A DNA stretch of 33,979 nt from Baaleninema simplex PCC 7105. GTDB lineage: Bacteria > Cyanobacteriota > Cyanobacteriia > Cyanobacteriales > Geitlerinemataceae. Where the stretch lies: positions 1,982,102 through 2,016,080 of the forward strand of contig NZ_KB235958.1 in assembly GCF_000332355.1 (NCBI RefSeq), given 5' to 3'. The position numbers were made by a program, and so were the translations under genes. This document shows positions 7,366 to 16,800 of the stretch, one piece after another. The notes beneath the pieces were generated by a model. That model had not been told where the DNA came from, did not search any database, and was given only the letters and a program-made list of their open reading frames with translations. The number at the start of each line of letters is the position of its first letter. Position 1 is the stretch's first letter.

Positions 7366-9267
7366 ATGTGCGGAATCGTCGGTTATATCGGGATGCAAGC
7401 AGCCAGCGAGATTTTGTTGGCTGGGTTGGAAAAACTCGAATATCGCGGCTACGACTCCGCCGGAATCGCCACCGTCGGGGAAGGTGAAATCCACTGCGTT
7501 CGTGCCAAAGGAAAACTGCAAAACCTGCGATCGAAACTCGACGGGATCGAAAACCCTTCGCAAATCGGTATCGGACACACGCGATGGGCGACGCACGGTA
7601 AACCCGAAGAGTACAACGCTCACCCCCACATGGACGTGGCGCAACGGATCGCGGTCGTGCAGAATGGCATTGTGGAGAACTTCCGAGAACTGCGCCTGGA
7701 ACTACAACAGAAGGGCCACGAGTTCAAATCCGACACGGATACGGAAGTCATCCCGCACCTGATCGCCGAATACCTGGCTCGCCCGGAATCCGCCGCCCCC
7801 GCAACCTTAGCCTCGTCGCCGTTTCTCGAAGCAGTTCGCCAAGCCGTCAACCACCTCGAAGGTGCTTTCGCGATCGCCGTCATCAGTGCCGACTATTCCG
7901 ACGAACTCATTGTGGCACGCCAACAAGCCCCGCTGTCGATCGGCTTCGGACAGGGAGAGTTTTTCTGCGCCTCCGACACCCCTGCATTGATTCCCCACAC
8001 TCGCGCCGTGTTGACGATGGAAAACGGCGAACTGGCGAAACTCACGCCGCTGGGAGTGGAAATTTACAGCTTTGCAGGCGATCGCATTAAAAAAAGTCCC
8101 CGAACCCTCACCTGGAACCCCATCGTCGTGGAAAAACAGGGGTTCAAACACTTCATGCTCAAAGAAATCTACGAGCAACCCGGAGTGGTGCGCGGGTGTT
8201 TGGAAGCTTACACTGATAGTACCTGGGAAGCCAGCCACGACACGCCCCCAGTGAACCTCGGACTCGACGAAAGCCTTTACGAAAATCTCGATCGCGTGCA
8301 AATCCTCGCCTGCGGTACGAGTTGGCACGCCGGGTTAATCGGGAAATACCTACTCGAACAGTTGGCGGGAATCCCTACGATGGTACAGTACGCCTCCGAG
8401 TTTCGCTACGCTGGCGCCCCCGTCACCCCCCACACCCTCACCATCGGCGTCACGCAATCGGGAGAAACCGCCGACACCCTCGCCGCGTTAGCGATGGAGA
8501 AGGAGCGGCGAAAACCCCTGAAACCGGAATATCAGCCCCGTCTGTTGGGGATTACCAACCGTCCGGAATCCTCCCTCGGACACATGGTTCCCAACATCAT
8601 CGACACCCACGCCGGAATTGAAATCGGGGTGGCGGCGACGAAAACCTTTGTGGCGCAAGTGATGGCGTTTTACGCCTTGGCGTTGGATTTAGCCTATCGC
8701 CGCAACACGGTTTCTAAAGAACGGATTCAAGAAATTTTGGGGGGATTGCGGCAGCTTCCGGGGCAAATCGAGTTAGTCTTAGAAAGTCAGGAGCGCTACA
8801 TCGAAGAGTTAGCCCACGAGTTCGGCGACACCCAAGATTTCATTTTCCTGGGGCGAGGGATTAACTTCCCGATCGCCTTAGAAGGGGCGTTGAAACTCAA
8901 GGAAATCAGCTACATTCACGCTGAAGGCTATCCCGCTGGGGAGATGAAACACGGTCCGATCGCCTTGTTAGATGCGAAAGTTCCCGTGGTGGCGATCGCC
9001 ATGCCCGGTTCGGTATACGATAAGGTTCTCTCCAACGCTCAGGAAGCGAAAGCCCGCGACGCGCGGTTGATTGGTGTCACGCCAATGGACGATAAGGAAG
9101 CCGCCGAAACCTTCGACGATTTGCTTCCGGTTCCCGTGGTGGACGAAATGCTCTCGCCGCTGTTGTCGGTGATTCCGTTACAGTTATTGGCGTATCATAT
9201 CGCCGCCCGTCGCGGTTTGGATGTAGACCAACCCCGCAACTTGGCGAAATCGGTAACGGTGGAATAG
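7366..9267 (+). CDS. glmS: Glutamine--fructose-6-phosphate aminotransferase (isomerizing)
   Basis: GlmS makes glucosamine-6-phosphate from fructose-6-phosphate and glutamine, the entry step to UDP-GlcNAc for peptidoglycan and lipid A. 633 residues, close to the usual 610-630. N-terminal glutaminase (class II) domain starts MCGIVGYIG with Cys2 as nucleophile; EYRGYDSAG and HTRWATHG are also present. Two SIS sugar-isomerase domains follow (ACGTSWHAG, VTQSGETADT, then GRGINFPIALEGALKLKE and EGYPAGEMKHGP), ending NLAKSVTVE as in other family members. The start is fixed by the nucleophilic Cys; AGAGGAG upstream is a good ribosome site. Confidence 0.98.
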   Translation: MCGIVGYIGMQAASEILLAGLEKLEYRGYDSAGIATVGEGEIHCVRAKGKLQNLRSKLDGIENPSQIGIGHTRWATHGKPEEYNAHPHMDVAQRIAVVQNGIVENFRELRLELQQKGHEFKSDTDTEVIPHLIAEYLARPESAAPATLASSPFLEAVRQAVNHLEGAFAIAVISADYSDELIVARQQAPLSIGFGQGEFFCASDTPALIPHTRAVLTMENGELAKLTPLGVEIYSFAGDRIKKSPRTLTWNPIVVEKQGFKHFMLKEIYEQPGVVRGCLEAYTDSTWEASHDTPPVNLGLDESLYENLDRVQILACGTSWHAGLIGKYLLEQLAGIPTMVQYASEFRYAGAPVTPHTLTIGVTQSGETADTLAALAMEKERRKPLKPEYQPRLLGITNRPESSLGHMVPNIIDTHAGIEIGVAATKTFVAQVMAFYALALDLAYRRNTVSKERIQEILGGLRQLPGQIELVLESQERYIEELAHEFGDTQDFIFLGRGINFPIALEGALKLKEISYIHAEGYPAGEMKHGPIALLDAKVPVVAIAMPGSVYDKVLSNAQEAKARDARLIGVTPMDDKEAAETFDDLLPVPVVDEMLSPLLSVIPLQLLAYHIAARRGLDVDQPRNLAKSVTVE

Positions 9268-9315
9268 GTTGTTTTTGGCGAACCTCGATCGTTTGGGAGA
9301 GGGGGAGAAGGAGTT

Positions 9316-9372
9316 GGTGCGTGACGATCGTTCGGTCTCACGATCGACACCCGATTTTTCAAGTCACGCACC
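9316..9372. repeat. 57-bp palindromic repeat, copy 1
   Basis: Begins GGTGCGTGAC and ends GTCACGCACC (10-bp perfect inverted ends), with an inner GATCGT...ACGATC pair and the central tract CACCCGATTTTTCAAG. Nearly identical to 9503-9559. Located just after glmS. A REP/MITE-like non-coding repeat; it could also act as a hairpin terminator. Confidence 0.75.
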
Positions 9373-9502
9373 CTGTATAAAAGGCAGATCGAATCGCTTG
9401 CATCCCTTTCCAGATAGAGGCTACAAGCATTTACCCTACACACCAAGGTCGGAAAAGCCATATTTCGTCACACACCCTTGTCGGTGGGCGGTGTACGTTG
9501 GT

Positions 9503-9559
9503 GGTGCGTGACAAACGATCGGTCTCACGATCGACACCCGATTTTTCAAGTCACGCACC
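9503..9559. repeat. 57-bp palindromic repeat, copy 2
   Basis: Same length, ends and core as the copy at 9316, in the same orientation, 187 bp downstream, differing at a few bases in the left arm. Together they fill most of the glmS to membrane-protein gap; the 130 bp between them show no gene. Confidence 0.75.
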
Positions 9560-9603
9560 CTACGACTCTGTTCGCTGTTCGCTGATGTTGAGGGGAGTTC
9601 GTC

Positions 9604-10050
9604 GTGATTTACCAACATACGCAAATCGGTTGGGCAATTCTCGCCGCATTCGGTGCTGTCGCGGTGTTAATCGTGGGATTGATGCTGTTTCGTCCGTCTT
9701 GGATTCTCGATATTGGCGTTCTCGTTATTTTAGTCCTGTTGGCGGTTGTCTTCGGAACGCTGACGGTTCAGGTGGGAAGCGGGAAAGTTCGCTGCTGGTT
9801 CGGGCCCGGTTGGATTCGCAAGGAATTCGAGTTAGTGGCGATCGACGAGGTGTCTGTCGTCCGAAATCGCTGGTTTTACGGGTGGGGAATTCGCCTGACG
9901 CCGGAAGGGTGGATGTTTAACGTTTCGGGGTTCGATGCGGTACAGCTTCATCTGGCGACGGGGAAACGCTTCCGCATCGGAACGGACGAACCGGAAAAAC
10001 TGGAAGCGGCGATTCGTCAGGGGATGGATGAGGTCGATCGCGATGTTTGA
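9604..10050 (+). CDS. Small membrane protein with PH-like C-terminal domain
   Basis: 148 residues from a GTG start with GGGGAG upstream. Two hydrophobic helices at about 9-29 and 35-54 are followed by a soluble part rich in beta-strand character (VGSGKVRCWFGPGWIRKEF ... VVRNRWFYGWGIRLTPEGW ... GKRFRIGTDEPEKL). This plan resembles small bacterial membrane proteins with a PH-like (bPH2-type) domain. No function can be assigned. It lies on the same strand as the HAD gene but 107 bp apart. Confidence 0.75.
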   Translation: MIYQHTQIGWAILAAFGAVAVLIVGLMLFRPSWILDIGVLVILVLLAVVFGTLTVQVGSGKVRCWFGPGWIRKEFELVAIDEVSVVRNRWFYGWGIRLTPEGWMFNVSGFDAVQLHLATGKRFRIGTDEPEKLEAAIRQGMDEVDRDV

Positions 10051-10054
10051 TTGA

Positions 10055-10086
10055 TTCTCCACGGAGACACAGAGGACGCAGAGGGG
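10055..10086 (+). repeat. CACGGAGACACAGAGGACGCAGAG-type intergenic repeat
   Basis: The CCACGGAGACACAGAGGA tract is a sequence I recognise as a common dispersed intergenic element in cyanobacteria. Only one copy occurs here, so the call rests on memory rather than on internal repetition. Confidence 0.3.
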
Positions 10087-10157
10087 TTTGGATTTTTCTG
10101 AGTTCCCCTAAACTCCTGTTCTCGTCTACCATCAAGACGGAATTTCACAACCCCACC

Positions 10158-10973
10158 ATGACGATTAAGCTCCTCGTGTTAGATGTAGACGGGACGATCG
10201 CCGGAACGTCCAACCAAATTCGCGAACCTGTCAAAGCCGCCATTCGACGAGTCGCGGCTAACGGCGTCCCGGTGGCGATCGCTACTGGACGAATGTACCG
10301 TTCTGCGTTGCGCTTTCACCGGGAAATCGAGTCGCTACTTCCCCTGATTTGCTATCAAGGCGCGTTGATTAAAGATCCTACTAACGGCGATCGCATCCAC
10401 CGCCACACGCCGCTGTGTCCGAATTTAACCCGAGAACTCCTCGATTTTTTCGAGAGTCCCGAATGGCGCGATCGCCTCTCAGTTCACTTTTACATCGACG
10501 ATCGCCTCTACGTGCGCGATTTGACCCCAGACACTCGCGCTTATGTCGAACGCTCTAAAATGGAGGCGATCGCCGTGGGCGACTTACGCAGTCTCGCAAC
10601 CGCCCCCACGAAAGTCTTAGCTCTCAGTCACGATACGACGGCGATCGCGTCGTTGCTGCATCAAATACGCCAACGCTATACGCGACAACAACTCTACACC
10701 ACCACGTCTGTGGCGACGTTCTTCGAGGCGGCGCATCCCGATGTCAACAAAGGGGACGCCGTGCGCTATATCGCCGAAGCCTGTTTGGGATTGCGCCCGG
10801 AAAACGTGATGGCTGTCGGCGACAACTGGAACGATCTAGAAATGTTAAAATACGCCGGAATTGGGGTAGCGATGGGCGACGCGCCAGATGAGGTGAAGGC
10901 GATCGCCGATTGGGTCGCTCCGACTGTCGAAGCCGATGGTGTCGCGGTGGCGATCGAACAGTTTTTAAGTTAA
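10158..10973 (+). CDS. Cof-type HAD-IIB family phosphatase
   Basis: About 271 residues. HAD motif I LLVLDVDGTI (nucleophile D9, acid D11), motif II region AIATGRMYRSA, motif III Lys in NKGDAVRYIAE, and motif IV VGDNWNDLEMLKYAG. The cap between motifs II and III is the alpha/beta C2B type. Such enzymes dephosphorylate small sugar phosphates or flavin/thiamin precursors; the substrate here is not evident. I start at ATG 10158 because the motif I strand begins at once; the open frame extends upstream to 10047 through the intergenic repeat, which is not protein-like. Confidence 0.92.
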   Translation: MTIKLLVLDVDGTIAGTSNQIREPVKAAIRRVAANGVPVAIATGRMYRSALRFHREIESLLPLICYQGALIKDPTNGDRIHRHTPLCPNLTRELLDFFESPEWRDRLSVHFYIDDRLYVRDLTPDTRAYVERSKMEAIAVGDLRSLATAPTKVLALSHDTTAIASLLHQIRQRYTRQQLYTTTSVATFFEAAHPDVNKGDAVRYIAEACLGLRPENVMAVGDNWNDLEMLKYAGIGVAMGDAPDEVKAIADWVAPTVEADGVAVAIEQFLS

Positions 10974-11040
10974 ACCTGTCGCACTGAACACTCTTCCGCA
11001 AAACGACTGAGTTTAACTTTGAAAAAATACTGAGATCAGA

Positions 11041-11081
11041 AAGGACACCGACGACTGGCCGTGTTTCGTCTCGGTGTCCTT
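11041..11081. terminator. Hairpin between convergent genes
   Basis: AAGGACACCGA and TCGGTGTCCTT form an 11-bp perfect stem around a 19-nt loop, in the gap between the HAD gene (+) and the DALR gene (-). No T run follows, so a shared terminator is plausible by position but not certain. Confidence 0.45.
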
Positions 11082-11174
11082 ACTGGTTCGCTCCTCACAC
11101 ATTAGGTAATATAGCTGACCTTACCGAGTTTGTCACCCCTTTTTCTCAAAATTTAAAAATTTCCTCATATTTCC

Positions 11175-11996
11175 TTACAATTCGGTGAGTGCTGAAACGC
11201 CCAAACCCGCTTCGAGCAGCCATTTTAACAAAACTCGCGTCACCGCCAGCAATCCCAGGCGAACTTGGGCGATCGCGCGGGGTCGTCCGATAATTCGACA
11301 ATCTCGGTGAAATGTCTCGAAGGCTTCGGCGAGACGGGTGGCGAGTTTGAGAATTTGTCGAGGTCGATCGGAGATCTCCTCCGCCACGAGAGCGTCCGCC
11401 ACGAACGCGCACTCTGAAATCAGGTTACGTTCGCTGTGGCGGATACAGCGTAACGGGGAGTTTGAGGCGAGATCGAGCCAAGGAAGAGGGAAAGGCTCGA
11501 CGATGCGATCGCCTTTGGGAGAATCGAGCTTCACAAACCCTTCGCGTTCCCCGAGACGGAGTAACGAACCACAACGGTAACACGCGTACTGTACGGAAAA
11601 GGGAACCTCAACCGAAGTTGAGGGATCGGACGTGTAGTTGTCTCTGTCGTATGGCGAGTCGTCGTTTTCCCAACCGCGATCGCAGGCGAGGTGTTGCAAC
11701 CACTCCGCTAAAGCTGCATCCGCCACCGTCACGTCGAGAAATCCCGGCGGCGTGACGGACACCTCGAATTCCGGTGTTTTCCAGTGGTTGGCGATGTCGT
11801 TCGCCAAGGCGAGGCTGTCAGCGGGGGGCGAGTAGACCTTCGCAAACTTCAACGCCACCGCCGATCGATAGCGGAGCCGATCGCGATCGCGCCCGAGTTT
11901 TACGGGAATTTCCACCACCGGAACCGCGAAGGGAACCACCTGTTGAAGTCGATGTCGCAGGCGATCGCCGAGACTGGGAAAATTTGGCGTTACCAT
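11175..11996 (-). CDS. DALR anticodon-binding domain-containing protein
   Basis: Stand-alone relative of the class I arginyl-tRNA synthetase C-terminal region. The N-terminus (LGDRLRHRLQQVVP) and the SVQYACYRCGSLLRLGERE segment lead into an all-helical DALR-type domain (LISECAFVADALVAEEISDR, LATRLAEAFETFHRDCRI, LAVTRVLLKWLLEAGLGVSA). No HIGH or KMSKS synthetase motif is present, so it does not charge tRNA by itself. Similar small DALR proteins are found across cyanobacteria; function unknown. Start ATG 11996 is chosen over an upstream 12032 since the latter overlaps the divergent pyrF-pyrE gene's leader. Only 36 bp separate the two start codons, so they probably share a promoter region. Confidence 0.85.
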   Translation of the reverse strand: MVTPNFPSLGDRLRHRLQQVVPFAVPVVEIPVKLGRDRDRLRYRSAVALKFAKVYSPPADSLALANDIANHWKTPEFEVSVTPPGFLDVTVADAALAEWLQHLACDRGWENDDSPYDRDNYTSDPSTSVEVPFSVQYACYRCGSLLRLGEREGFVKLDSPKGDRIVEPFPLPWLDLASNSPLRCIRHSERNLISECAFVADALVAEEISDRPRQILKLATRLAEAFETFHRDCRIIGRPRAIAQVRLGLLAVTRVLLKWLLEAGLGVSALTEL

Positions 11997-12032
11997 CTTT
12001 GTAGCAGAGGAGGGGCAAGAGGCGAAATTCAC

Positions 12033-13502
12033 ATGAAAACGAGCTTTTTCGAGAAACTCAACGGCGCGATCGCCCGAAATCAGAGTTTACTGGTTGTCGG
12101 ACTCGATCCCAACCCGGAAATGATGCCCGGAGGCGACGAATCGGGAGAACGTCTCGATTATCGGATGTCGGATTTGTGCGACTGGTTGACGGCGATCGTC
12201 GCAACGACCTGCGATCGCGTTTGTGCGTACAAACCCACCCTCGGCTTTTACCACGCCTTGGGGATGCCCGGTTTAGAACTGCTGGCGACAGTGTTACAAG
12301 ACGTTCCCGACGAAATTCCGGTGATTCTCGACGCCAAACATAGCGATCTCAACACCGCCACCGTCTTCGCCCGCACGGTGTTTGAAACCTGGAACGTCGA
12401 CGCCGTCACCTTAAATCCCTACGCCGGACAAGACGAAGCCGCACCGTTTTTGGTCTATCCCGACAAAGCAGCGTTCGTTCTCTGTCGCACCTCGAACCCC
12501 ACAGCGACGCCGTTACAGGATTTTCCTTCGTCGCAGACGCCATTTTACTTACAAGTGGTGAAAGAAGCGCGGCTGTGGGGGCCGCTCGAACAGTTGGGGT
12601 TCGAGGTCGGAACTTCACAACCCGAGATTTTCCGCCAAGTTAGAGCGATCGCCCCGGAACGGTTGCTCCTCGCGCGCAGTATTTGGTCCGAACCCGAACA
12701 ACTCGACGCCTTATTGCGGGCGGGACTCGATCGCAACGGGGCGGGGTTGCTACTTCCGGTTCCCCAGGATTGGTTGAAACGAGACGATTTACCCGAACAG
12801 TTGGAGGAACTCAACGGCGAGATCGATCGCATTCGCCAAGACATCGCCCAAGACGCATCCACCTGCGAACTCTGGACGCCTGAAGGTGACAAACTCGACG
12901 CGGTTCGCGAATTTCCCCATCGGGATTTAATTTTGCAACTGTACGATCTCGAGTGCATCTTGTTTGGGGAGTACGTGCAGGCGTCCGGGGCGACGTTCCC
13001 CTACTATATCGATTTGCGGAAAATCATCTCGAACCCACAACTGTTCCATCAAGTGTTGAACGCCTACGCCGAGATCTTGCAAGGCTTGACGTTCGATCGC
13101 ATCGCGGGGCTTCCCTACGGGGCGCTTCCCACGGCGACGGGGTTATCGTTGCGACTGCACCGTCCGATGATTTTCCCCCGTAAGGAAGTCAAAGCCCACG
13201 GAACCCGACGCGCCATCGAGGGACATTTCCACCCCGGCGAAACGGTGGTTGTCATCGACGATATTTTAATTAGTGGCAACAGTGCCATTGAAGGGGCGCA
13301 AAAATTAGAGTCGGCGGGGTTGACGGTCAACGATATCGTCGTGTTTATCGACCACGAGAAAGGGGTTAAAGATCGACTGAACGCGAAAGGTTATCGCGCC
13401 CATTCTGTCCTGACGATTTCTGAAATTGCCGAAACCCTCTATCGATCGCAGCGGATCGACCGAGTTCAGTTCGAGGCGATCGCCCACAGCGAATCATTTT
13501 GA
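12033..13502 (+). CDS. Bifunctional orotidine-5'-phosphate decarboxylase / orotate phosphoribosyltransferase
   Basis: 489 residues fusing the last two steps of UMP synthesis in PyrF-PyrE order. The N-terminal half is an OMP decarboxylase: LLVVGLDPNPEMMP, CAYKPTLGFYHALG and the catalytic ILDAKHSDLNTATVFA (Asp-Lys-Asp charge network). The C-terminal half, from about 300, has the phosphoribosyltransferase core: GLPYGALPTATGLS, then ETVVVIDDILISGNSAIEGA, the PRPP-binding motif. Acts in the cytosol on orotate and PRPP, releasing CO2 and UMP. The order is opposite to eukaryotic UMP synthase and is known in cyanobacteria. ATG 12033 follows a purine-rich ribosome site. Confidence 0.93.
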   Translation: MKTSFFEKLNGAIARNQSLLVVGLDPNPEMMPGGDESGERLDYRMSDLCDWLTAIVATTCDRVCAYKPTLGFYHALGMPGLELLATVLQDVPDEIPVILDAKHSDLNTATVFARTVFETWNVDAVTLNPYAGQDEAAPFLVYPDKAAFVLCRTSNPTATPLQDFPSSQTPFYLQVVKEARLWGPLEQLGFEVGTSQPEIFRQVRAIAPERLLLARSIWSEPEQLDALLRAGLDRNGAGLLLPVPQDWLKRDDLPEQLEELNGEIDRIRQDIAQDASTCELWTPEGDKLDAVREFPHRDLILQLYDLECILFGEYVQASGATFPYYIDLRKIISNPQLFHQVLNAYAEILQGLTFDRIAGLPYGALPTATGLSLRLHRPMIFPRKEVKAHGTRRAIEGHFHPGETVVVIDDILISGNSAIEGAQKLESAGLTVNDIVVFIDHEKGVKDRLNAKGYRAHSVLTISEIAETLYRSQRIDRVQFEAIAHSESF

Positions 13503-13856
13503 TGTCAAGACAAATTGCGATCGCGATCGTCGATCGACTGTAATATAGATCGCTGTCAATAGGGATAGAGATCGCATCAAAAACTCTCAGTTCATGACGA
13601 TAAACTCGGGGCTTTTTCAACCTCCTGAAAGCGAAGGTAGTAATGAGGAGTAATGCTACTTTGGTTTTTAGATCCTTGCCACAGAAGGACTGTGACCGAC
13701 TAGCATCATTAGAGTGTAGCCCTACCCTTTGCAAAATGTCCTCTGGGAAAGTAAGCTAGACAGAATTCCAAACTCGGCAGGCCGCTCCGACTATCCGATC
13801 GGAGTCGTGTTAGCTAGTGAGCGTTCGATCCTTACTGGAGGGAAAGGAGGAGCAGA
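13503..13856. other. Intergenic region ahead of the toxin island
   Basis: About 350 bp without a credible gene. It carries an AT-rich TAATAT tract near 13541 that could be a -10 element and a strong ribosome site (GGAGGGAAAGGAGG) just before the 13857 GTG. A minus-strand open frame here is a shadow of pyrE coding sequence. The promoter of the long toxin gene should be here but I cannot fix it. Confidence 0.4.
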
Positions 13857-16800
13857 GTGAGTGATTTTGAGTTTTTACCAAAACCCAATCCAGACAACGA
13901 CATTCCCCTTTATCGTCGAAACGAGAGTGAAAAAGATGAGGGAGAGACGCCTTTAGAGTCGGAAGAGAGAAAGTCAGTTGAAGATTTATCTTCTCCAGAA
14001 GAGGAGACGACACCCCCTCCGTCGTTAGAGGAACTCGAGCAAATGGGGAGGGTGGACAGCCAGGAATGGCTCCAAATGGAAACTGAAGGTGAGGAGGGTT
14101 GGGATTCGGCTGAGGACGACTCGAGAGAAATCCTCTCTCCTGAGTCTCTCGCTCCTCCAACCTCTCAGTTTCCCTCGATTGAAGAACCCGAAGCGGTAGA
14201 AGCACTCGAGGAAGACTGGTTCAGTTGGACGGGATATGAAGAAAGGGAGGAAGAGCCGCCAGAGGAGGTTCGTGGGAACGAAGGCTCTGTGACGTCTCAA
14301 GCGCCACCCCTTCCCACGGAGGAAGCATCTGAAGAGTTAGCAGGAGTCGAGAGTGAGAGAACCGACGGAACGCCACGTCTTGAGTCTTCCGTTCTCAGGG
14401 CTCGATCGGATTCTCCTCAAAAGTCGTCTCAGCCCGGTTTAGAAAGCTCCAATAAGTCGGATCCCAAAACGCCTCAAGAAGAAACGTCGGAGGAATGGAT
14501 ATATTATCCACTGATATGGCCTCAAGGAGCATATTCTAATGATTCTTCTATAGCAATGAGGAACTCCCAGCTATTTAGGATTAGTTTGGAAGAGGCAGAA
14601 GCTCTTCACAGCCGTTTTCCACACAGAACTATTTGTGGTGATCCTCCAGATGTTGAAGAATGCAGTCAAGAGCAATTATCGCAGATCTTGAACGTTGAAG
14701 AAAATCTTGAAACTCGAAGGAGTTTCATATCTAGAAGTCTTTATGAAGAATCAAGAGCAGATTTACTAGGAATCGATCGAGACACTCTTCTGAACGAGCC
14801 ACAATTTGAAAGCTTTAGAGAGCCACCCTCTCAAGAAGAGGACGAGGCTTTGGCTGAAACAATGCCTCCCCGTAGTGATTTCTCACCACTGCCACGCAGT
14901 TTACATCTCGAAGCTGATACTCGATATTATAAATTGACGGGAGAAGCGATTGCAAATCTTGAAAGAATACCCACTTTTCCAAAATTGTTAGCCCGAATTC
15001 AGGCTGGATTACTGAGAGAAAAGGCATTATTAGAACACAATCTTGGTGATGATGAGAATATTAATAGAATTTTAGGAAGTAATGCTTTAAATTATCCTCA
15101 AGAATATACACAAATTTTGAGAATCAGTAATCTCCTCCTTGAAAATTTTTCTGAAGAGGAGCTACAGAGTTTTAGCCCTCTAGAGAATTATGAAGAGACG
15201 ACGCTCGACGATTACGAGCGAATGATTCGCCTGCGATTAGCTCTTCAAAATTCGTCAACCATTTCAGAGATTATTGAATTACTTGAAGGTAAGTCTATTG
15301 CTCAATGGAAATCTTCGGTATTGCAACTACCTAATACGCAAAGGGCTTTTCAAACGAGTGAATTCAAAATTAAAGATGCTGTTCGAGGAGATGACGATAA
15401 TATCGCGAAGATAGAAGGTTTCGATCGCGCGATGGCTTTAGCTCACGTTGCGATCGCGACAGGAGGTGACGATGGAGCTGTAGTCATCGAACAAGAAGGA
15501 TTTCATTATATTTTTACACTGGAAATTGAAACTGATGGCTCTCGGGGAGAATTTTCCCGAGAAGAAGTCGAGGAAGGCCGCGATGAGATTACCCTTACTG
15601 GTGCCGGTAATAATATAAATGTTAAAGCATTTGTAACGATCGACGGTCATCTTGTCACACCCAATACTGAAATTGGAACCTTAGATAGCCGCAGCGTCTT
15701 AGAGGGGGAAGCCGAAAGTACGACCTTTCCGAATATGGAAGGATATCAAGCGGTTCTCGAACAAGATTTACCAAGATTAGAACGTAACGAGCAAATTAAC
15801 AACGAGGGTTATATCGCTCTATTCAGGGGGTTGGTAAAAGCTAAAGCGCTCCAACGGTTAGCGGACAACCGACAACGAATCGAAGAAGCCAAAGAACAGT
15901 ACTACATCCCTTCTACTGATAATCCTGACAACCTAACCGTCGAAGAATTTAGCTCTTTCGCCGAACAGCAAACAACCTTAAGGCAGAATATTGAATCTCT
16001 TCGAGAGGCGATCGAACGAGATGCTGCTTTAGAAGCTAAAGAAGAAGAGCTACGAGAGAAAATAAAAAATGCAGAAACTGAATTAAATAATGCACGAGAA
16101 GCTTCAGCTTTTGTTTCAGAGATCCGTCAAGAGGAGCTCAGCAATTTAGGAGGCTTAGAGACTCAAAACTCTTCAGACTCAAATTCAGAAATGCCTCCAC
16201 AGACACCTAGCCCTTTGGAAAGTGTTGATGGAGAGGGGGCTTTTTCAGATTTAAATGCAGAGAGCCTCATACAGGACTTTAACGAGCTTGGAGAGCCAAC
16301 TATTTTGGCAGCTCGCATGAACCTGACGCAACTTGACACAGCACTGAACGCCGTGCAAAGGGAACGTTTGATAATTGGTCAGTCCCATCCAGCTTCTAGC
16401 TTATTTCATGACGATCGCGAAAAAGCTGACGATCTAGCAGATGATAGATCTCTGGCGTATGAAATTCACACAAGGTTTAATAGAATCCTTGAATACATTG
16501 ATAAAGTCGAAGTCGCACTTCACGAAGATAAAATTTCTCTGGAGGATCTCGATGCTGTTGTGACAGAGGTGTTAGAACAAATTCCTCGTCAAGGCAAGGA
16601 AGTTATTCGGGAGTATATTGACAATCAAAATCGTATTGAAATAGCAATTTCCTTCTCTGCTTTAGCCGTTGAATTGGGTTTGGGTGTTGCCGCCTTTTTT
16701 ACCGGATATGGGATACTTGGTATCATCGGATCTTTACTCGGAATCGGAACAGCAGCCGTTGAATTAAATCAAGCGATCCAACTCGAGAATGTGGCCGGAT

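Noticed and set aside
7348..8328. Minus-strand open frames opposite glmS
   Set aside because: Shadows caused by GC-rich codon use in a clearly coding plus-strand gene.
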